64,000 nucleotides of DNA from Winogradskyella sp. (GTDB lineage: Bacteria; Bacteroidota; Bacteroidia; Flavobacteriales; Flavobacteriaceae). Under the pieces are notes generated by a model. That model ran no database searches. It was not told the origin of the DNA and saw only the letters and a program-made list of their open reading frames with translations. Below, in pieces: positions 35,301-42,555 of the stretch. The DNA is taken from positions 186,001 through 250,000 of the forward strand of contig NZ_RHLG01000005.1 of the NCBI RefSeq assembly GCF_003712105.1, given 5' to 3'. Position numbers and translations under genes: made by a program. The stretch's first letter is position 1. Each line of letters starts with the position of its first letter.

Positions 35301-35979
35301 GACCTTAAAAAGCATTACTGAAAATCCGATGAAAATGCGTGAGTTCTTAAAGTATAATCACGATAGATATTTACGTGGAAGAAGTGGTGAACGTCTTAAA
35401 GAATTGCCATTGTACAAAGTAGAAAATCAAGGATACATTCATTATGGAAAAGGAAGTGTTATTCTTTATGCATTGCAAGATTATATTGGCGAAGAAAATG
35501 TGAATACCGCAATGAAGAACTTCCTTGAAGAGTATCGTTACAGAAATACACCTTATCCAAGTACGCATGACTTTTTACGTCATTTAGAACCTCAAGTTCC
35601 AGATTCCTTAAAGTATCTTATAAAAGATTGGTTTAAAGAAATTACACTTTACGATAATAGACTTAAAGACGCTACTTACAAAAAGTTAGATAACGGAAAA
35701 TATGAGGTGAAGCTCGACATTGAAAGTTACAAGATTAAATCTGATAGCTTAGGTAACGAAACCAGAATAACTATGGATGATTGGGTTGATGTAGGTTTCT
35801 TTATGGATAGTGAAGAAGAAGAATTATACGAAACACAACGTTTAAAATTTAATAAAGAAAAATCGTCATTAACCATTGAGTTAGATTCACTTCCTGTTAA
35901 AGCGGCAATCGACCCAAGACATATTTTGATTGATCGTGTTTACAAGGACAATATTAAAAGCATAAGTTTAGAAGAATAA
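32398..35979 (+). CDS. ABC-2 permease fused to M1-family aminopeptidase
   Basis: 1193 residues. The N-terminal half (about 1-600) has two sets of about six membrane helices of the ABC-2 permease type, separated by a cytoplasmic Lys/Glu-rich linker near 265-290. The C-terminal half is an M1 gluzincin: zinc motif H935-E936-M-G-H939 (AHEMGHQWWAHQV), a downstream Glu in STMLSESFSEYSS, and PYAESFGFI in place of the usual GAMEN exopeptidase motif. The peptidase probably faces the periplasm. The upstream ATPase gene is its partner. Such fusions are known in Bacteroidetes but their substrate is not established. A hairpin at 35997-36032 ends the unit. Confidence 0.9.
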   Translation: MFKTFFLSELKYTLRQPMVYIFMLILGLMEFFATVSDNVQIGGAIGNVYRNSPYTLTIHITVFSIFSLLMAAAFFNNAALRDHNNEFNEILFTTPLSKPGYYFGRFFGALFISTLPLVGVFIGMLLGTYLNSIFNWIDLERFGPFYLKTFVNNYLLFILPNMFLAGTIIFAMANKWKSTVISFVGALVIIVAYIIAGSFASDVDNESIAALTDTFGIRTYSIETKYFTPVEKNTISPSFSGLLLYNRLIWIGVGLVVLLGSYFSFSFRQKNKKVKKEKENTSRSETTYIIPELNPAFNGATNWQQFKSFFYTNFLSIIKSVTFKILFLFCVIILVADLSGGFEYFGLQSYPVTYKLIDSIKDNTDIFIIIIVVFFSGELIWRDRDNKINEVIDATAHTSFISMAAKTLSLVSIATILNIFFIAIGVIYQLLKGYTRIELDVYLLDFFYDNLPLFFIFGAVTILVQVLSSNKYIGYFIAVLILLVWEIILGILDINSNMLDVAGGPSVFYSDMNGFGPGVKGALWFNLYWALLGILALLIAGALWNRGSKSSLISRIKTARQEVPKSYRGVIIIATVAWLGVAGFVYYNSQVLNTYRTGDTLEQLSADYEKKYGKYKNVSSPKITEAKYYIDIFPDERNIHVKAELEITNATDKPMDSVHVYNQNEWDTKLVIPNAKPVYKDSTYLFTIYKLSPALQPGDTIKIDIDNKYTTKGFKNGRGNTTIVNNGTFFNNGSMLPTFGYNEGYEINDKNTRKKYDLPEKKRMPDLTPGVTDLHMGNYIFQKQGDFIDVETIISTSNSQTAIAPGSLQKKWEDNGRNYFHYKTDTPSLNFYSFMSAEYEIATRNWNGIDIEIYHDKKHAVNIEMMLDAVQRSLKYFTENFGPYYHKQARIIEFPRYSNFAQAFPGTMPYAESFGFIINLEDETENNVIDAVIAHEMGHQWWAHQVIGAYMQGSTMLSESFSEYSSLMTLKSITENPMKMREFLKYNHDRYLRGRSGERLKELPLYKVENQGYIHYGKGSVILYALQDYIGEENVNTAMKNFLEEYRYRNTPYPSTHDFLRHLEPQVPDSLKYLIKDWFKEITLYDNRLKDATYKKLDNGKYEVKLDIESYKIKSDSLGNETRITMDDWVDVGFFMDSEEEELYETQRLKFNKEKSSLTIELDSLPVKAAIDPRHILIDRVYKDNIKSISLEE

Positions 35980-35996
35980 CGTCTATTATTTCTCAC

Positions 35997-36032
35997 AAAC
36001 ACCTTAAGTAGTAGACACTATTTAAGGTGTTT
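35997..36032 (+). terminator. Terminator after ABC permease-peptidase gene
   Basis: AAACACCTTAA (35997-36007) and TTAAGGTGTTT (36022-36032) are perfect complements with a 14-nt loop, followed by TATTTTAG. Confidence 0.75.
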
Positions 36033-36042
36033 TATTTTAGAG

Positions 36043-36070
36043 TTGATAAACAATTTAATTCCTATTTTTG
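36043..36070 (+). promoter_or_regulatory. Promoter of fabD
   Basis: TTG (36043-36045), a 17-nt spacer and the perfect -7 box TATTTTTG (36063-36070) form a classical Bacteroidetes promoter 21 nt upstream of the ATG. Confidence 0.7.
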
Positions 36071-36091
36071 CAGCATAAATTTGAATAAAAA

Positions 36092-36985
36092 ATGAAAGCA
36101 TATATATTTCCGGGTCAAGGTGCTCAATTTTCAGGAATGGGATTAGACCTTTATGAAAATTCTCCATCAGCACAAGACCTATTTGAAAAGGCTAATGATA
36201 TTTTAGGCTTTTCTATCACCGACACTATGTTTGAAGGTTCAGCCGAAGATTTAAAACAAACCAAAGTTACACAACCAGCTATTTTCTTACATTCAGTTAT
36301 ACTAGCAAAAACACTTGGAGATAATTTTAATCCAGATATGGTTGCAGGTCATTCTTTAGGAGAATTTTCAGCACTTGTTGCTTCTGGCGCTTTAAATTTT
36401 GAAGATGGTTTAAAACTCGTATCTCAACGTGCTCAAGCAATGCAAAAAGCTTGCGAATTACAACCAAGTACAATGGCTGCTGTATTAGGGCTTGATGATG
36501 ATATTGTTGAAAAAATTTGCGCAATGACAGAAGGTGTTGTCGTTGCTGCCAATTACAATTGCCCTGGGCAACTTGTTATTTCTGGAGAGATTGAAGCGGT
36601 TAATAATGCTTGTGAAGCCCTTAAAGAAGAAGGTGCTAGACGTGCATTAGTATTGCCTGTAGGTGGTGCATTTCACTCACCAATGATGGAACCTGCTCGT
36701 GAGGAGCTAGCTGCTGCCATTGAAAATACAAACTTTAGTAAACCTAACTGTCCTATATACCAAAACGTTACTGCAAGCGCCGTAACCGATGAAACAAGTA
36801 TTAAGACTAATTTAATTTCCCAGTTGACTGCTCCTGTAAGATGGACGCAATCTGTACAACAAATGATTGCTGATGGCGCAACTCATTTCACTGAAGTTGG
36901 TCCAGGTAAGGTATTACAAGGACTTGTAAAAAAGATTAATCGTGAGGCAGAAACAGCTTCGGCAACACTAGAAACTAACATTTAA
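36092..36985 (+). CDS. fabD: Malonyl-CoA:ACP transacylase
   Basis: 297 residues. It transfers malonate from CoA to acyl carrier protein to start fatty-acid elongation in the cytosol. Landmarks are IFPGQGAQFSGMG at the N-terminus, nucleophile S88 in AGHSLGEFSALVASG, R113 in SQRAQAMQKA for the malonate carboxylate, and catalytic H195 in GGAFHSPMM. The oxyanion region YNCPGQLVISG and C-terminal FTEVGPGKVLQGLVKKI are also present. Length is typical. lspA follows after 12 nt, so both are probably transcribed from the promoter at 36043-36070. Confidence 0.96.
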   Translation: MKAYIFPGQGAQFSGMGLDLYENSPSAQDLFEKANDILGFSITDTMFEGSAEDLKQTKVTQPAIFLHSVILAKTLGDNFNPDMVAGHSLGEFSALVASGALNFEDGLKLVSQRAQAMQKACELQPSTMAAVLGLDDDIVEKICAMTEGVVVAANYNCPGQLVISGEIEAVNNACEALKEEGARRALVLPVGGAFHSPMMEPAREELAAAIENTNFSKPNCPIYQNVTASAVTDETSIKTNLISQLTAPVRWTQSVQQMIADGATHFTEVGPGKVLQGLVKKINREAETASATLETNI

Positions 36986-36997
36986 AATTTTATTGTT

Positions 36998-37495
36998 TTG
37001 AATAAAAATCTGACTACTGCTTTAGTAGTAATTATCACAATAGCTATTGACCAAATATCAAAAATATGGGTTCGCGGCAACTTTATTTATGGTGAAGAAA
37101 AAGAAGTTTTTGGACAAAAATTCATAATGAAATATGTAGAAAACGAAGGTGCGTTTCTTGGCATGGGAAGTGATATGAGTCCATTATTACACTTTATATT
37201 TTTAAAACTATTTCCCTTGTTAGTGTTAGGGTATGTGGTCTATTATATTTTTACAAACTCTAAATTAGATAGAGTAAGTTTAGTTGCCTACAGTCTTATT
37301 GTTGGTGGTGGCGTATCTAATGTATTTGATAGATTTATTCATAATAAAGTCACAGACTTTTTCTTTATTGATTTAGGAGGTGTTTTTAAGACAGGTATTT
37401 TTAACGTTGCAGATGTAGCTGTAACAACCGGCTTATTTATGCTTATTTTCAGCAACTTTCTATTTAAAAAGAAAAAAGTAGTGGTAACGGAATAA
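36998..37495 (+). CDS. lspA: Lipoprotein signal peptidase (signal peptidase II)
   Basis: 165 residues with four membrane helices. It cleaves the signal peptide from diacylglyceryl-modified prolipoproteins at the inner membrane. Conserved segments are ITIAIDQISKIWVR, KYVENEGAFLGMG, GGGVSNVFDRFIHNKVTDFFFID and GIFNVADVAVTTG; the catalytic Asp pair lies in the last two. The start is a TTG at 36998, as no ATG is available before the first conserved helix. The window holds at least eight lipoprotein candidates that it would process. Convergent with galE, with 11 nt between the stops. Confidence 0.94.
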   Translation: MNKNLTTALVVIITIAIDQISKIWVRGNFIYGEEKEVFGQKFIMKYVENEGAFLGMGSDMSPLLHFIFLKLFPLLVLGYVVYYIFTNSKLDRVSLVAYSLIVGGGVSNVFDRFIHNKVTDFFFIDLGGVFKTGIFNVADVAVTTGLFMLIFSNFLFKKKKVVVTE

Positions 37496-37506
37496 TAATG
37501 TAAGAT

Positions 37507-38547
37507 CTATTTTTTAGTTCTTATCTTTTTTTCCCAATTCCAAGCATCTCGCATAGCATCATCTAATGAAAATCTCGCTTTCCAACCTAAAATAGTATTG
37601 GCTTTGGTAGTGTCTGCATAAGCTGATGTTACATCGCCAAGTCTTCTATCTACTATTTTGTAATTTAATTTTTGGTTAGTAACTTCCTCAAAAGATTCTA
37701 TGACCTGAAGCACTGAACTTCCATTACCAGTACCAATATTAAATACTTCATAGTTAGATTCTTGTTGACTATTTAGCAAACGGTTTAAGGCAACGACATG
37801 CGCCTTGGCTACGTCTACGACATGTATATAATCTCTAATACAGGTGCCATCCTCAGTTGGGTAATCATCGCCAAAAACTGGGAGTTGCTCACGAACACCA
37901 ATAGCTGTTTGTGTAATATAAGGCACTAAATTTTGCGGGACTCCTAACGGCAATTCTCCTATATAACCAGAACTATGTGCACCGATTGGGTTGAAATACC
38001 GTAGCGCAACGGTTTTAAATTTTCGATTTATAACACATATATCTCTTAAAATCTCTTCTGAAATTTGTTTGGTATTACCATAAGGTGAAACCGCTGGTTT
38101 TATTGGCGACGTCTCTGTTATTGGCAAACTATCCGCTTCACCATAAACCGTGCACGAAGAACTAAAAATAAAGTTTTGACACTCAATAGATTTTAGTTCT
38201 TGCAATACATTGATTAGGGTCGTAACATTATTTTGGTAATAAAATAATGGCTTTTGTACACTCTCTCCAACTGCTTTACTAGCAGCAAAATGAACAACGC
38301 CTGATATATCTGAATGGGTTTTAAAAAAAGGTTTAATGTCTTCTTTAGACCTTAAGTCTAGTGAATAGAAATCAGGAGTAATTCCAGTAATTTTAGTTAT
38401 ACCTTCTAAAACATCAATTGTAGAATTTGAAAGGTTATCTAAAATAACAACATTAAAGCCTGCATTTTGTAACTCAACAACTGTATGCGACCCTATATAA
38501 CCTAGTCCGCCTGTAACTAATACTTTTATGTTGTTAGTTTGCGTCAA
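37507..38547 (-). CDS. galE: UDP-glucose 4-epimerase
   Basis: 346 residues, extended SDR fold. It interconverts UDP-glucose and UDP-galactose with bound NAD+. The NAD motif is VTGGLGYIGSHTVVEL near the N-terminus; FSSSCTVYGEAD holds the catalytic Ser region, and the YxxxK motif is in SPYGNTKQISEEIL. Further landmarks are ALRYFNPIGAHSSGYIGE and DGTCIRDYIHVVDVAKAHV. The start overlaps the end of the upstream DegT aminotransferase gene by 14 nt, so the two form an operon. The pairing suggests nucleotide-sugar supply for surface polysaccharide or LPS. Confidence 0.94.
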   Translation of the reverse strand: MTQTNNIKVLVTGGLGYIGSHTVVELQNAGFNVVILDNLSNSTIDVLEGITKITGITPDFYSLDLRSKEDIKPFFKTHSDISGVVHFAASKAVGESVQKPLFYYQNNVTTLINVLQELKSIECQNFIFSSSCTVYGEADSLPITETSPIKPAVSPYGNTKQISEEILRDICVINRKFKTVALRYFNPIGAHSSGYIGELPLGVPQNLVPYITQTAIGVREQLPVFGDDYPTEDGTCIRDYIHVVDVAKAHVVALNRLLNSQQESNYEVFNIGTGNGSSVLQVIESFEEVTNQKLNYKIVDRRLGDVTSAYADTTKANTILGWKARFSLDDAMRDAWNWEKKIRTKK

Positions 38548-39691
38548 TAAAATCTATGACTGTTTTTGTAATAAAGTCTATTTGCTCATCATCTAACTCT
38601 GTATGCATTGGCAAAGAAATTACCGACTTTACTAGTTGGTTGGTAACTTTAAAATCGTCTTCATTATAGCGTTCATCTACATAAGCTTTTTGCTTATGTA
38701 ATGGAATAGGGTAATATACACCGCAAGGAATGCCGTTTTCATTTAAGTGTGCTACAAGCGCATCTCTATTTACATCTTTTAAATTCAACGTATACTGATG
38801 AAAAACATGGCAATCACAAGCATCGCAAATACCTTGACAATCAGATTTTCCAGATGGCGTTATAATCTTAGGATGGTTCTTAAATGCTTCTGTATATTTT
38901 CGAGCTGCATTTCTTCGTGAGTCATTGTAATTATCTAGGTGAGGTAATTTTGCATCAAGAACTGCTGCTTGTAATGAATCCAACCTTGAATTTACTCCAA
39001 CGACATCATGATGGTATCGCTTGTACATACCATGGTTTACAATACCTCTTATAGTATGTGCTAAATCATCATCATTTGTAAATATAGCGCCACCATCACC
39101 ATAGCATCCTAAATTCTTAGATGGAAAAAACGATGTAGATGATACATGACCTATAACTCCTGTTTTAGTTTTTGAACCATCATTATGTGTATAATCAGCA
39201 CCTATACCTTGGGCGTTATCTTCAATAACATATAAATTATGCTTATGAGCTAATTCCATAATCTCATCCATATTAGCTGCTAAGCCAAATAGATGAACCG
39301 GCACAATAGCTTTAGTTTTTGGAGTGATTGCTTTTTCTACAGCATCGACATCTATATTAAAAGTAATGGGGTCTACATCAACTAATACTGGAGTTAGTTT
39401 TAGCAGTGCAATAACCTCTACAGTAGCAGCAAAAGTAAAATCGGCAGTTATGACTTCATCGCCTTGCTCAAGGCCTAAACCCATCATTGCAATCTGCAAA
39501 GCATCAGTACCATTTGCACATGGAATAACATGCTTAACACCAAGATAATCTTCAAGGTTTTTTTGAAACTCATGGACCTTAGGACCATTAATAAAAGCTG
39601 TATTCTCGATGATTTCATCAAAAGATGGTTTTATAACATCTTTAATGTTTTCGTATTGACCTTTTAGGTCAACCATTTGAATTTTCTTCAT
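38534..39691 (-). CDS. DegT/DnrJ/EryC1/StrS-family sugar aminotransferase
   Basis: 385 residues. PLP-dependent transfer of an amino group to a keto-sugar nucleotide. Conserved parts are NGTDALQIAMMGLGLEQGDEVI, VIEDNAQGIGADY, and the PLP Lys K192 in FFPSKNLGCYGDGGAIFT. NHGMYKRYHHDVVGVNSRLDSLQAAVL and the C-terminal GVYYPIPLHKQKAY are also present. Unusually, residues 283-296 (SDCQGICDACDCHV) carry four Cys residues, C285, C289, C292 and C294, just before HQYTL; most family members lack them. The role is probably synthesis of an amino sugar for surface glycans. It overlaps galE by 14 nt and has its own promoter at 39721-39750. Confidence 0.9.
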   Translation of the reverse strand: MKKIQMVDLKGQYENIKDVIKPSFDEIIENTAFINGPKVHEFQKNLEDYLGVKHVIPCANGTDALQIAMMGLGLEQGDEVITADFTFAATVEVIALLKLTPVLVDVDPITFNIDVDAVEKAITPKTKAIVPVHLFGLAANMDEIMELAHKHNLYVIEDNAQGIGADYTHNDGSKTKTGVIGHVSSTSFFPSKNLGCYGDGGAIFTNDDDLAHTIRGIVNHGMYKRYHHDVVGVNSRLDSLQAAVLDAKLPHLDNYNDSRRNAARKYTEAFKNHPKIITPSGKSDCQGICDACDCHVFHQYTLNLKDVNRDALVAHLNENGIPCGVYYPIPLHKQKAYVDERYNEDDFKVTNQLVKSVISLPMHTELDDEQIDFITKTVIDFIDAN

Positions 39692-39720
39692 TCCGCTAAA
39701 CTATTGCTTATGGTTACTAG

Positions 39721-39750
39721 CGAAAGTACAAAATACTTATGTGTCATCAA
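39721..39750 (-). promoter_or_regulatory. Promoter of aminotransferase-galE operon
   Basis: On the - strand, TTG (39750-39748), a 19-nt spacer and TACTTTCG (39728-39721), which matches TAnnTTTG with one mismatch; 29 nt before the ATG. Confidence 0.55.
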
Positions 39751-39789
39751 TACAATTAATTCAAAAGAAATGTATTTTAGCACAAATAA

Positions 39790-41046
39790 GTGCTATTGAA
39801 ATTACTTTACTCTATAGGGATACACATTGTCAATTCGGTTTTAAAACCTGTTTCTCTTTTTAATGACAAAATTAAACTGGGAGTTATTGGAAGAAAAGAA
39901 ACGTTTAAAATTCTTGAGTCTTCAATATCTAAAACCGATAGAACAATTTGGATGCATTGTGCATCCTTAGGAGAATATGAGCAAGGTCTGCCTGTTTTGA
40001 AAGCTCTAAGATCTCAATGCCCAAATCATAAAATAATAGTGTCCTTTTTTTCACCTTCAGGGTATGAAGTAAAAAAGAACACAAAAGATGTTGACGTTGT
40101 CGTTTACCTGCCTTTTGATACTAGCACTAATGCGAATAAATTTTTAAATCTTGTACGACCAGATTTAATCTTATTTGTAAAGTATGAAATATGGCCTAAT
40201 CTGCTTTTAGAAGCTAAAAAAAGAAATATTCATACGCTATTGATTTCAGCTACTTTCAGAGTAAATCAATCTTACTTTAATTGGTATGGAAGTTATATGA
40301 AAAAGGCGTTGTTTTCGTTCAACCATATTTTTACCCAAGATGAAGCCTCTAAAAACATCTTAATTGATAATGGTTACAAATCTGTTTCTGTATCTGGTGA
40401 TACACGGTTTGATAGAGTTACTGAACAACTCCAAGACAATAATACTATAGAGTTTATAGACGAATTTATAGACGATAAAACTACTGTAGTGTTTGGCAGC
40501 ACATGGCCCGCAGATGATGAGTTATTTGTTCCTTTTATAAATTCAAACATAGGTAAAGCGAAATACATTATAGCTCCTCATAATATAAAGCCTAATTATA
40601 TTGATTCAATAGAAAATCAGCTTGAAGGAACTGTTGTTCGGTTTTCTCAAATGAAAGGAAAAAAGCTTTCAGAATATAACATCTTTATTTTAGATACGAT
40701 TGGTTATCTAAGTCGTGTATACAGCTATGCAGATATTGCCTATGTTGGTGGCGCCGCAGGACAGACAGGTTTACATAATATTTTAGAACCGGCGGTTTTT
40801 GGAATTCCTATTATCATTGGTAAGAATTACGATAAGTTTCCAGAAGCTAAGACTTTAATTAATCTTGGCGGTATTAAAAGTGTGACTAACACCTCAGAAT
40901 TGGGTCTTAATTTAAAAGTACTAGTAGAATCAAAAGATTTGAGACTAAAGCTTGGTGCAATAAGTTCAGAATTTATTTCAGAACATAAAGGCGCGGTAGT
41001 CCAAATATTAGATTATATCCGTACTTATACCAATTTAACTAAATAA
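39790..41046 (+). CDS. waaA: 3-deoxy-D-manno-octulosonic acid (Kdo) transferase
   Basis: 418 residues. It adds Kdo from CMP-Kdo to lipid A precursor at the inner membrane, an essential step in LPS synthesis. An N-terminal hydrophobic helix is followed by RTIWMHCASLGEYEQGLPVLKAL, where the family's catalytic acidic residue lies, then VSFFSPSGYEVKK. LILFVKYEIWPNLLLEAKKRNI and the nucleotide-binding C-terminal half (VGGAAGQTGLHNILEPAVFGIPIIIGKNYDKFPEA) follow. The start is uncertain: a GTG at 39790 or a TTG at 39796 (MKLLYSIG); no ATG is available. Divergent from the DegT aminotransferase operon, so envelope glycan genes cluster here. Confidence 0.92.
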   Translation: MLLKLLYSIGIHIVNSVLKPVSLFNDKIKLGVIGRKETFKILESSISKTDRTIWMHCASLGEYEQGLPVLKALRSQCPNHKIIVSFFSPSGYEVKKNTKDVDVVVYLPFDTSTNANKFLNLVRPDLILFVKYEIWPNLLLEAKKRNIHTLLISATFRVNQSYFNWYGSYMKKALFSFNHIFTQDEASKNILIDNGYKSVSVSGDTRFDRVTEQLQDNNTIEFIDEFIDDKTTVVFGSTWPADDELFVPFINSNIGKAKYIIAPHNIKPNYIDSIENQLEGTVVRFSQMKGKKLSEYNIFILDTIGYLSRVYSYADIAYVGGAAGQTGLHNILEPAVFGIPIIIGKNYDKFPEAKTLINLGGIKSVTNTSELGLNLKVLVESKDLRLKLGAISSEFISEHKGAVVQILDYIRTYTNLTK

Positions 41047-41057
41047 TACGTGAACAA

Positions 41058-41441
41058 ATGAAAAAAATCGTAATGAGCTTAGCGCTTTGTGCGTTAGTAG
41101 GGTTATCTTTTACATCGTGTAGAGAAACAAAAGAGGAAGCTAATAAAGCTGGAGATGACATTGAAAACACTACAGAAAACACAGTAAACGCTACAAAAGA
41201 TGCCACTAAAGACCTAGCAGACAAAACTGTGGATGCAGCCAAAGATGTTGCAGATAATGTAAAAGATGCAGCAAATGAAGCAGCAAATAATTTGAAAAAA
41301 GATGCCGAAAATATGGCGAATGATACAAAAGATGCTGTTAATAAAGCAACTGATGATGCTATAAAAGCTGGAGAAGACATGGTTGACAAAGCTAAAGATG
41401 CCGGAAACAGCGCTATCGATAAATTGAAGAAAGGCAATTAA
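41058..41441 (+). CDS. LEA-like, Ala/Lys/Asp-rich lipoprotein
   Basis: 127 residues. The lipoprotein signal peptide ends at C21 (LVGLSFTSCRE). The mature part is entirely low-complexity helix built from an imperfect 11-residue pattern such as DATKDLADKTVDAAKDVADNVKDAANEAANNLKKDAEN. This resembles late embryogenesis abundant (LEA group 3) and YtfJ/apolipophorin-like stress proteins. It probably forms an amphipathic helix at the inner face of the outer membrane or in the periplasm, perhaps protecting the envelope under stress. It starts 11 nt after the Kdo transferase gene and ends at a strong hairpin. An open frame on the opposite strand is a by-product of the repeat. Confidence 0.82.
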   Translation: MKKIVMSLALCALVGLSFTSCRETKEEANKAGDDIENTTENTVNATKDATKDLADKTVDAAKDVADNVKDAANEAANNLKKDAENMANDTKDAVNKATDDAIKAGEDMVDKAKDAGNSAIDKLKKGN

Positions 41442-41460
41442 TCGTCTTTTGATTTAAACT

Positions 41461-41493
41461 AAAAAAGGTCTAGAATTATTCTAGACCTTTTTT
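41461..41493. terminator. Strong bidirectional terminator
   Basis: Perfect 15-bp arms AAAAAAGGTCTAGAA (41461-41475) and TTCTAGACCTTTTTT (41479-41493) with a 3-nt loop. It serves the LEA-like lipoprotein gene on the + strand and the LacI gene on the - strand; the LacI stop codon lies inside the hairpin. Confidence 0.85.
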
Positions 41494-42485
41494 GTTGTAT
41501 CATTTAGTTCAAGTTCGCTTTTAACGACTATCGTTTCGTAAGGAACATCATTTGATGGCTTAAGGTGGTTCAGCAACATCTTGGCTGAATTTTGCCCTAT
41601 TTCAAACCCTTTTTGATTTATGACGGATATTTTTGGGCTTGACACATACTTTGCATCTTCATAACCAAAACCAATTACTGATATATCTTTTGGTATGTTT
41701 TTACCTAACATCTTAGATTTATTTAATGCCATTATACCTGTAATATGGTCTATAGAAATAATAGCGTCAACTTTAGTATGCTCATTTAAGTAATTATAAA
41801 TTACAGGTCTTGGGTTTTTCTCTCTGCCCAGCTTTAAAATTTCGGGAGTCAACCGTGCTTCTTCCATCGCTTGGGTATAGCCTCTTATACGATGTTTACC
41901 TACACTTAATTCTTCAACATTACTTAGTAGTAATATATGTTCTCGATTTTCTTTTTCGATGAGATACTTTGTAGCGTCGTAGACAGATTGATAGTCATCT
42001 ACGACCACTTTGCTGCAATCTACGTCGGCAACAACTCTATCGAACATTACCAAAGGTGTAGATTTACCTAAGTCATTGAAATGGTTAAAATCATTTTTTA
42101 CTTGAGTTTCCCTTGCAACGGCAATTATAAAACCATCCACACTTCCAGAGGATAATAAATCAAAACTTCTCTGTTCTTTTTCTAAACTTTCGTTAGAAAT
42201 ACAAATGGTCATATCATAGTTATTATCACCAAGTGTTTTTTCAATACCATGAACGACCTCAGCAAAAAAAGGAATTACTAAGCTCGGAACAATTACTCCT
42301 ATCACTTTTGTTTGGCTAGACTTTAATTGCTGAGCTATTCTATTTGGTTTATAGTTTAATTGATTAGCTAACTCATTAACTCTACGCTTTGTAGCCTCAC
42401 CTATTTCACTACTATCACTTAACGCCTTAGAAACCGTGGAAACGGATACGTTTAATAATTTGGCAAGTTCTTTTAGTGTCACCAT
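41481..42485 (-). CDS. LacI-family transcriptional regulator
   Basis: 334 residues. The N-terminal HTH is TLKELAKLLNVSVSTVSKALSD, with the hinge helix region in YKPNRIAQQLKSSQTKVIGV. The rest is a periplasmic-binding-protein-like effector domain (VIGVIVPSLVIPFFAEVVHGIEKTL, VDGFIIAVARETQ, PLVMFDRVVADVDCSKVVVDD, DISVIGFGYEDAKYVSSPKISVI). Such regulators usually sense a sugar and control catabolic genes. It lies on the same strand as the laminarin genes and about 9 kb from the nearest of them, making it the best local candidate for their control. Its own leader contains interleaved inverted repeats (42497-42543). Confidence 0.92.
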   Translation of the reverse strand: MVTLKELAKLLNVSVSTVSKALSDSSEIGEATKRRVNELANQLNYKPNRIAQQLKSSQTKVIGVIVPSLVIPFFAEVVHGIEKTLGDNNYDMTICISNESLEKEQRSFDLLSSGSVDGFIIAVARETQVKNDFNHFNDLGKSTPLVMFDRVVADVDCSKVVVDDYQSVYDATKYLIEKENREHILLLSNVEELSVGKHRIRGYTQAMEEARLTPEILKLGREKNPRPVIYNYLNEHTKVDAIISIDHITGIMALNKSKMLGKNIPKDISVIGFGYEDAKYVSSPKISVINQKGFEIGQNSAKMLLNHLKPSNDVPYETIVVKSELELNDTTKKV

Positions 42486-42496
42486 AGGCTTATCTT

Positions 42497-42543
42497 TATA
42501 GTTATAGCTAGTAAAATCAAATATAACTATACTATTTGATTTT
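42497..42543. promoter_or_regulatory. Interleaved inverted repeats in the LacI gene leader
   Basis: Repeat A is TATAGTTATA (42497-42506) with TATAACTATA (42522-42531). Repeat B is AAAATCAAATA (42513-42523) with TATTTGATTTT (42533-42543). Both are perfect and they share two bases, so the two hairpins exclude each other. A - strand -7 box TATATTTG (42525-42518) lies inside. Possible roles are a terminator for the upstream DUF255 gene, autoregulatory operators, or an attenuator. Confidence 0.5.
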
Positions 42544-42555
42544 TGTTTAATATTT

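Noticed and set aside
41039-41437. 132-codon open frame antisense to the LEA-like lipoprotein gene
   Set aside because: It mirrors the Ala/Asp/Lys repeat codons of the sense gene, giving a Ser/Ala/Phe-rich low-complexity protein. No separate promoter or known family.
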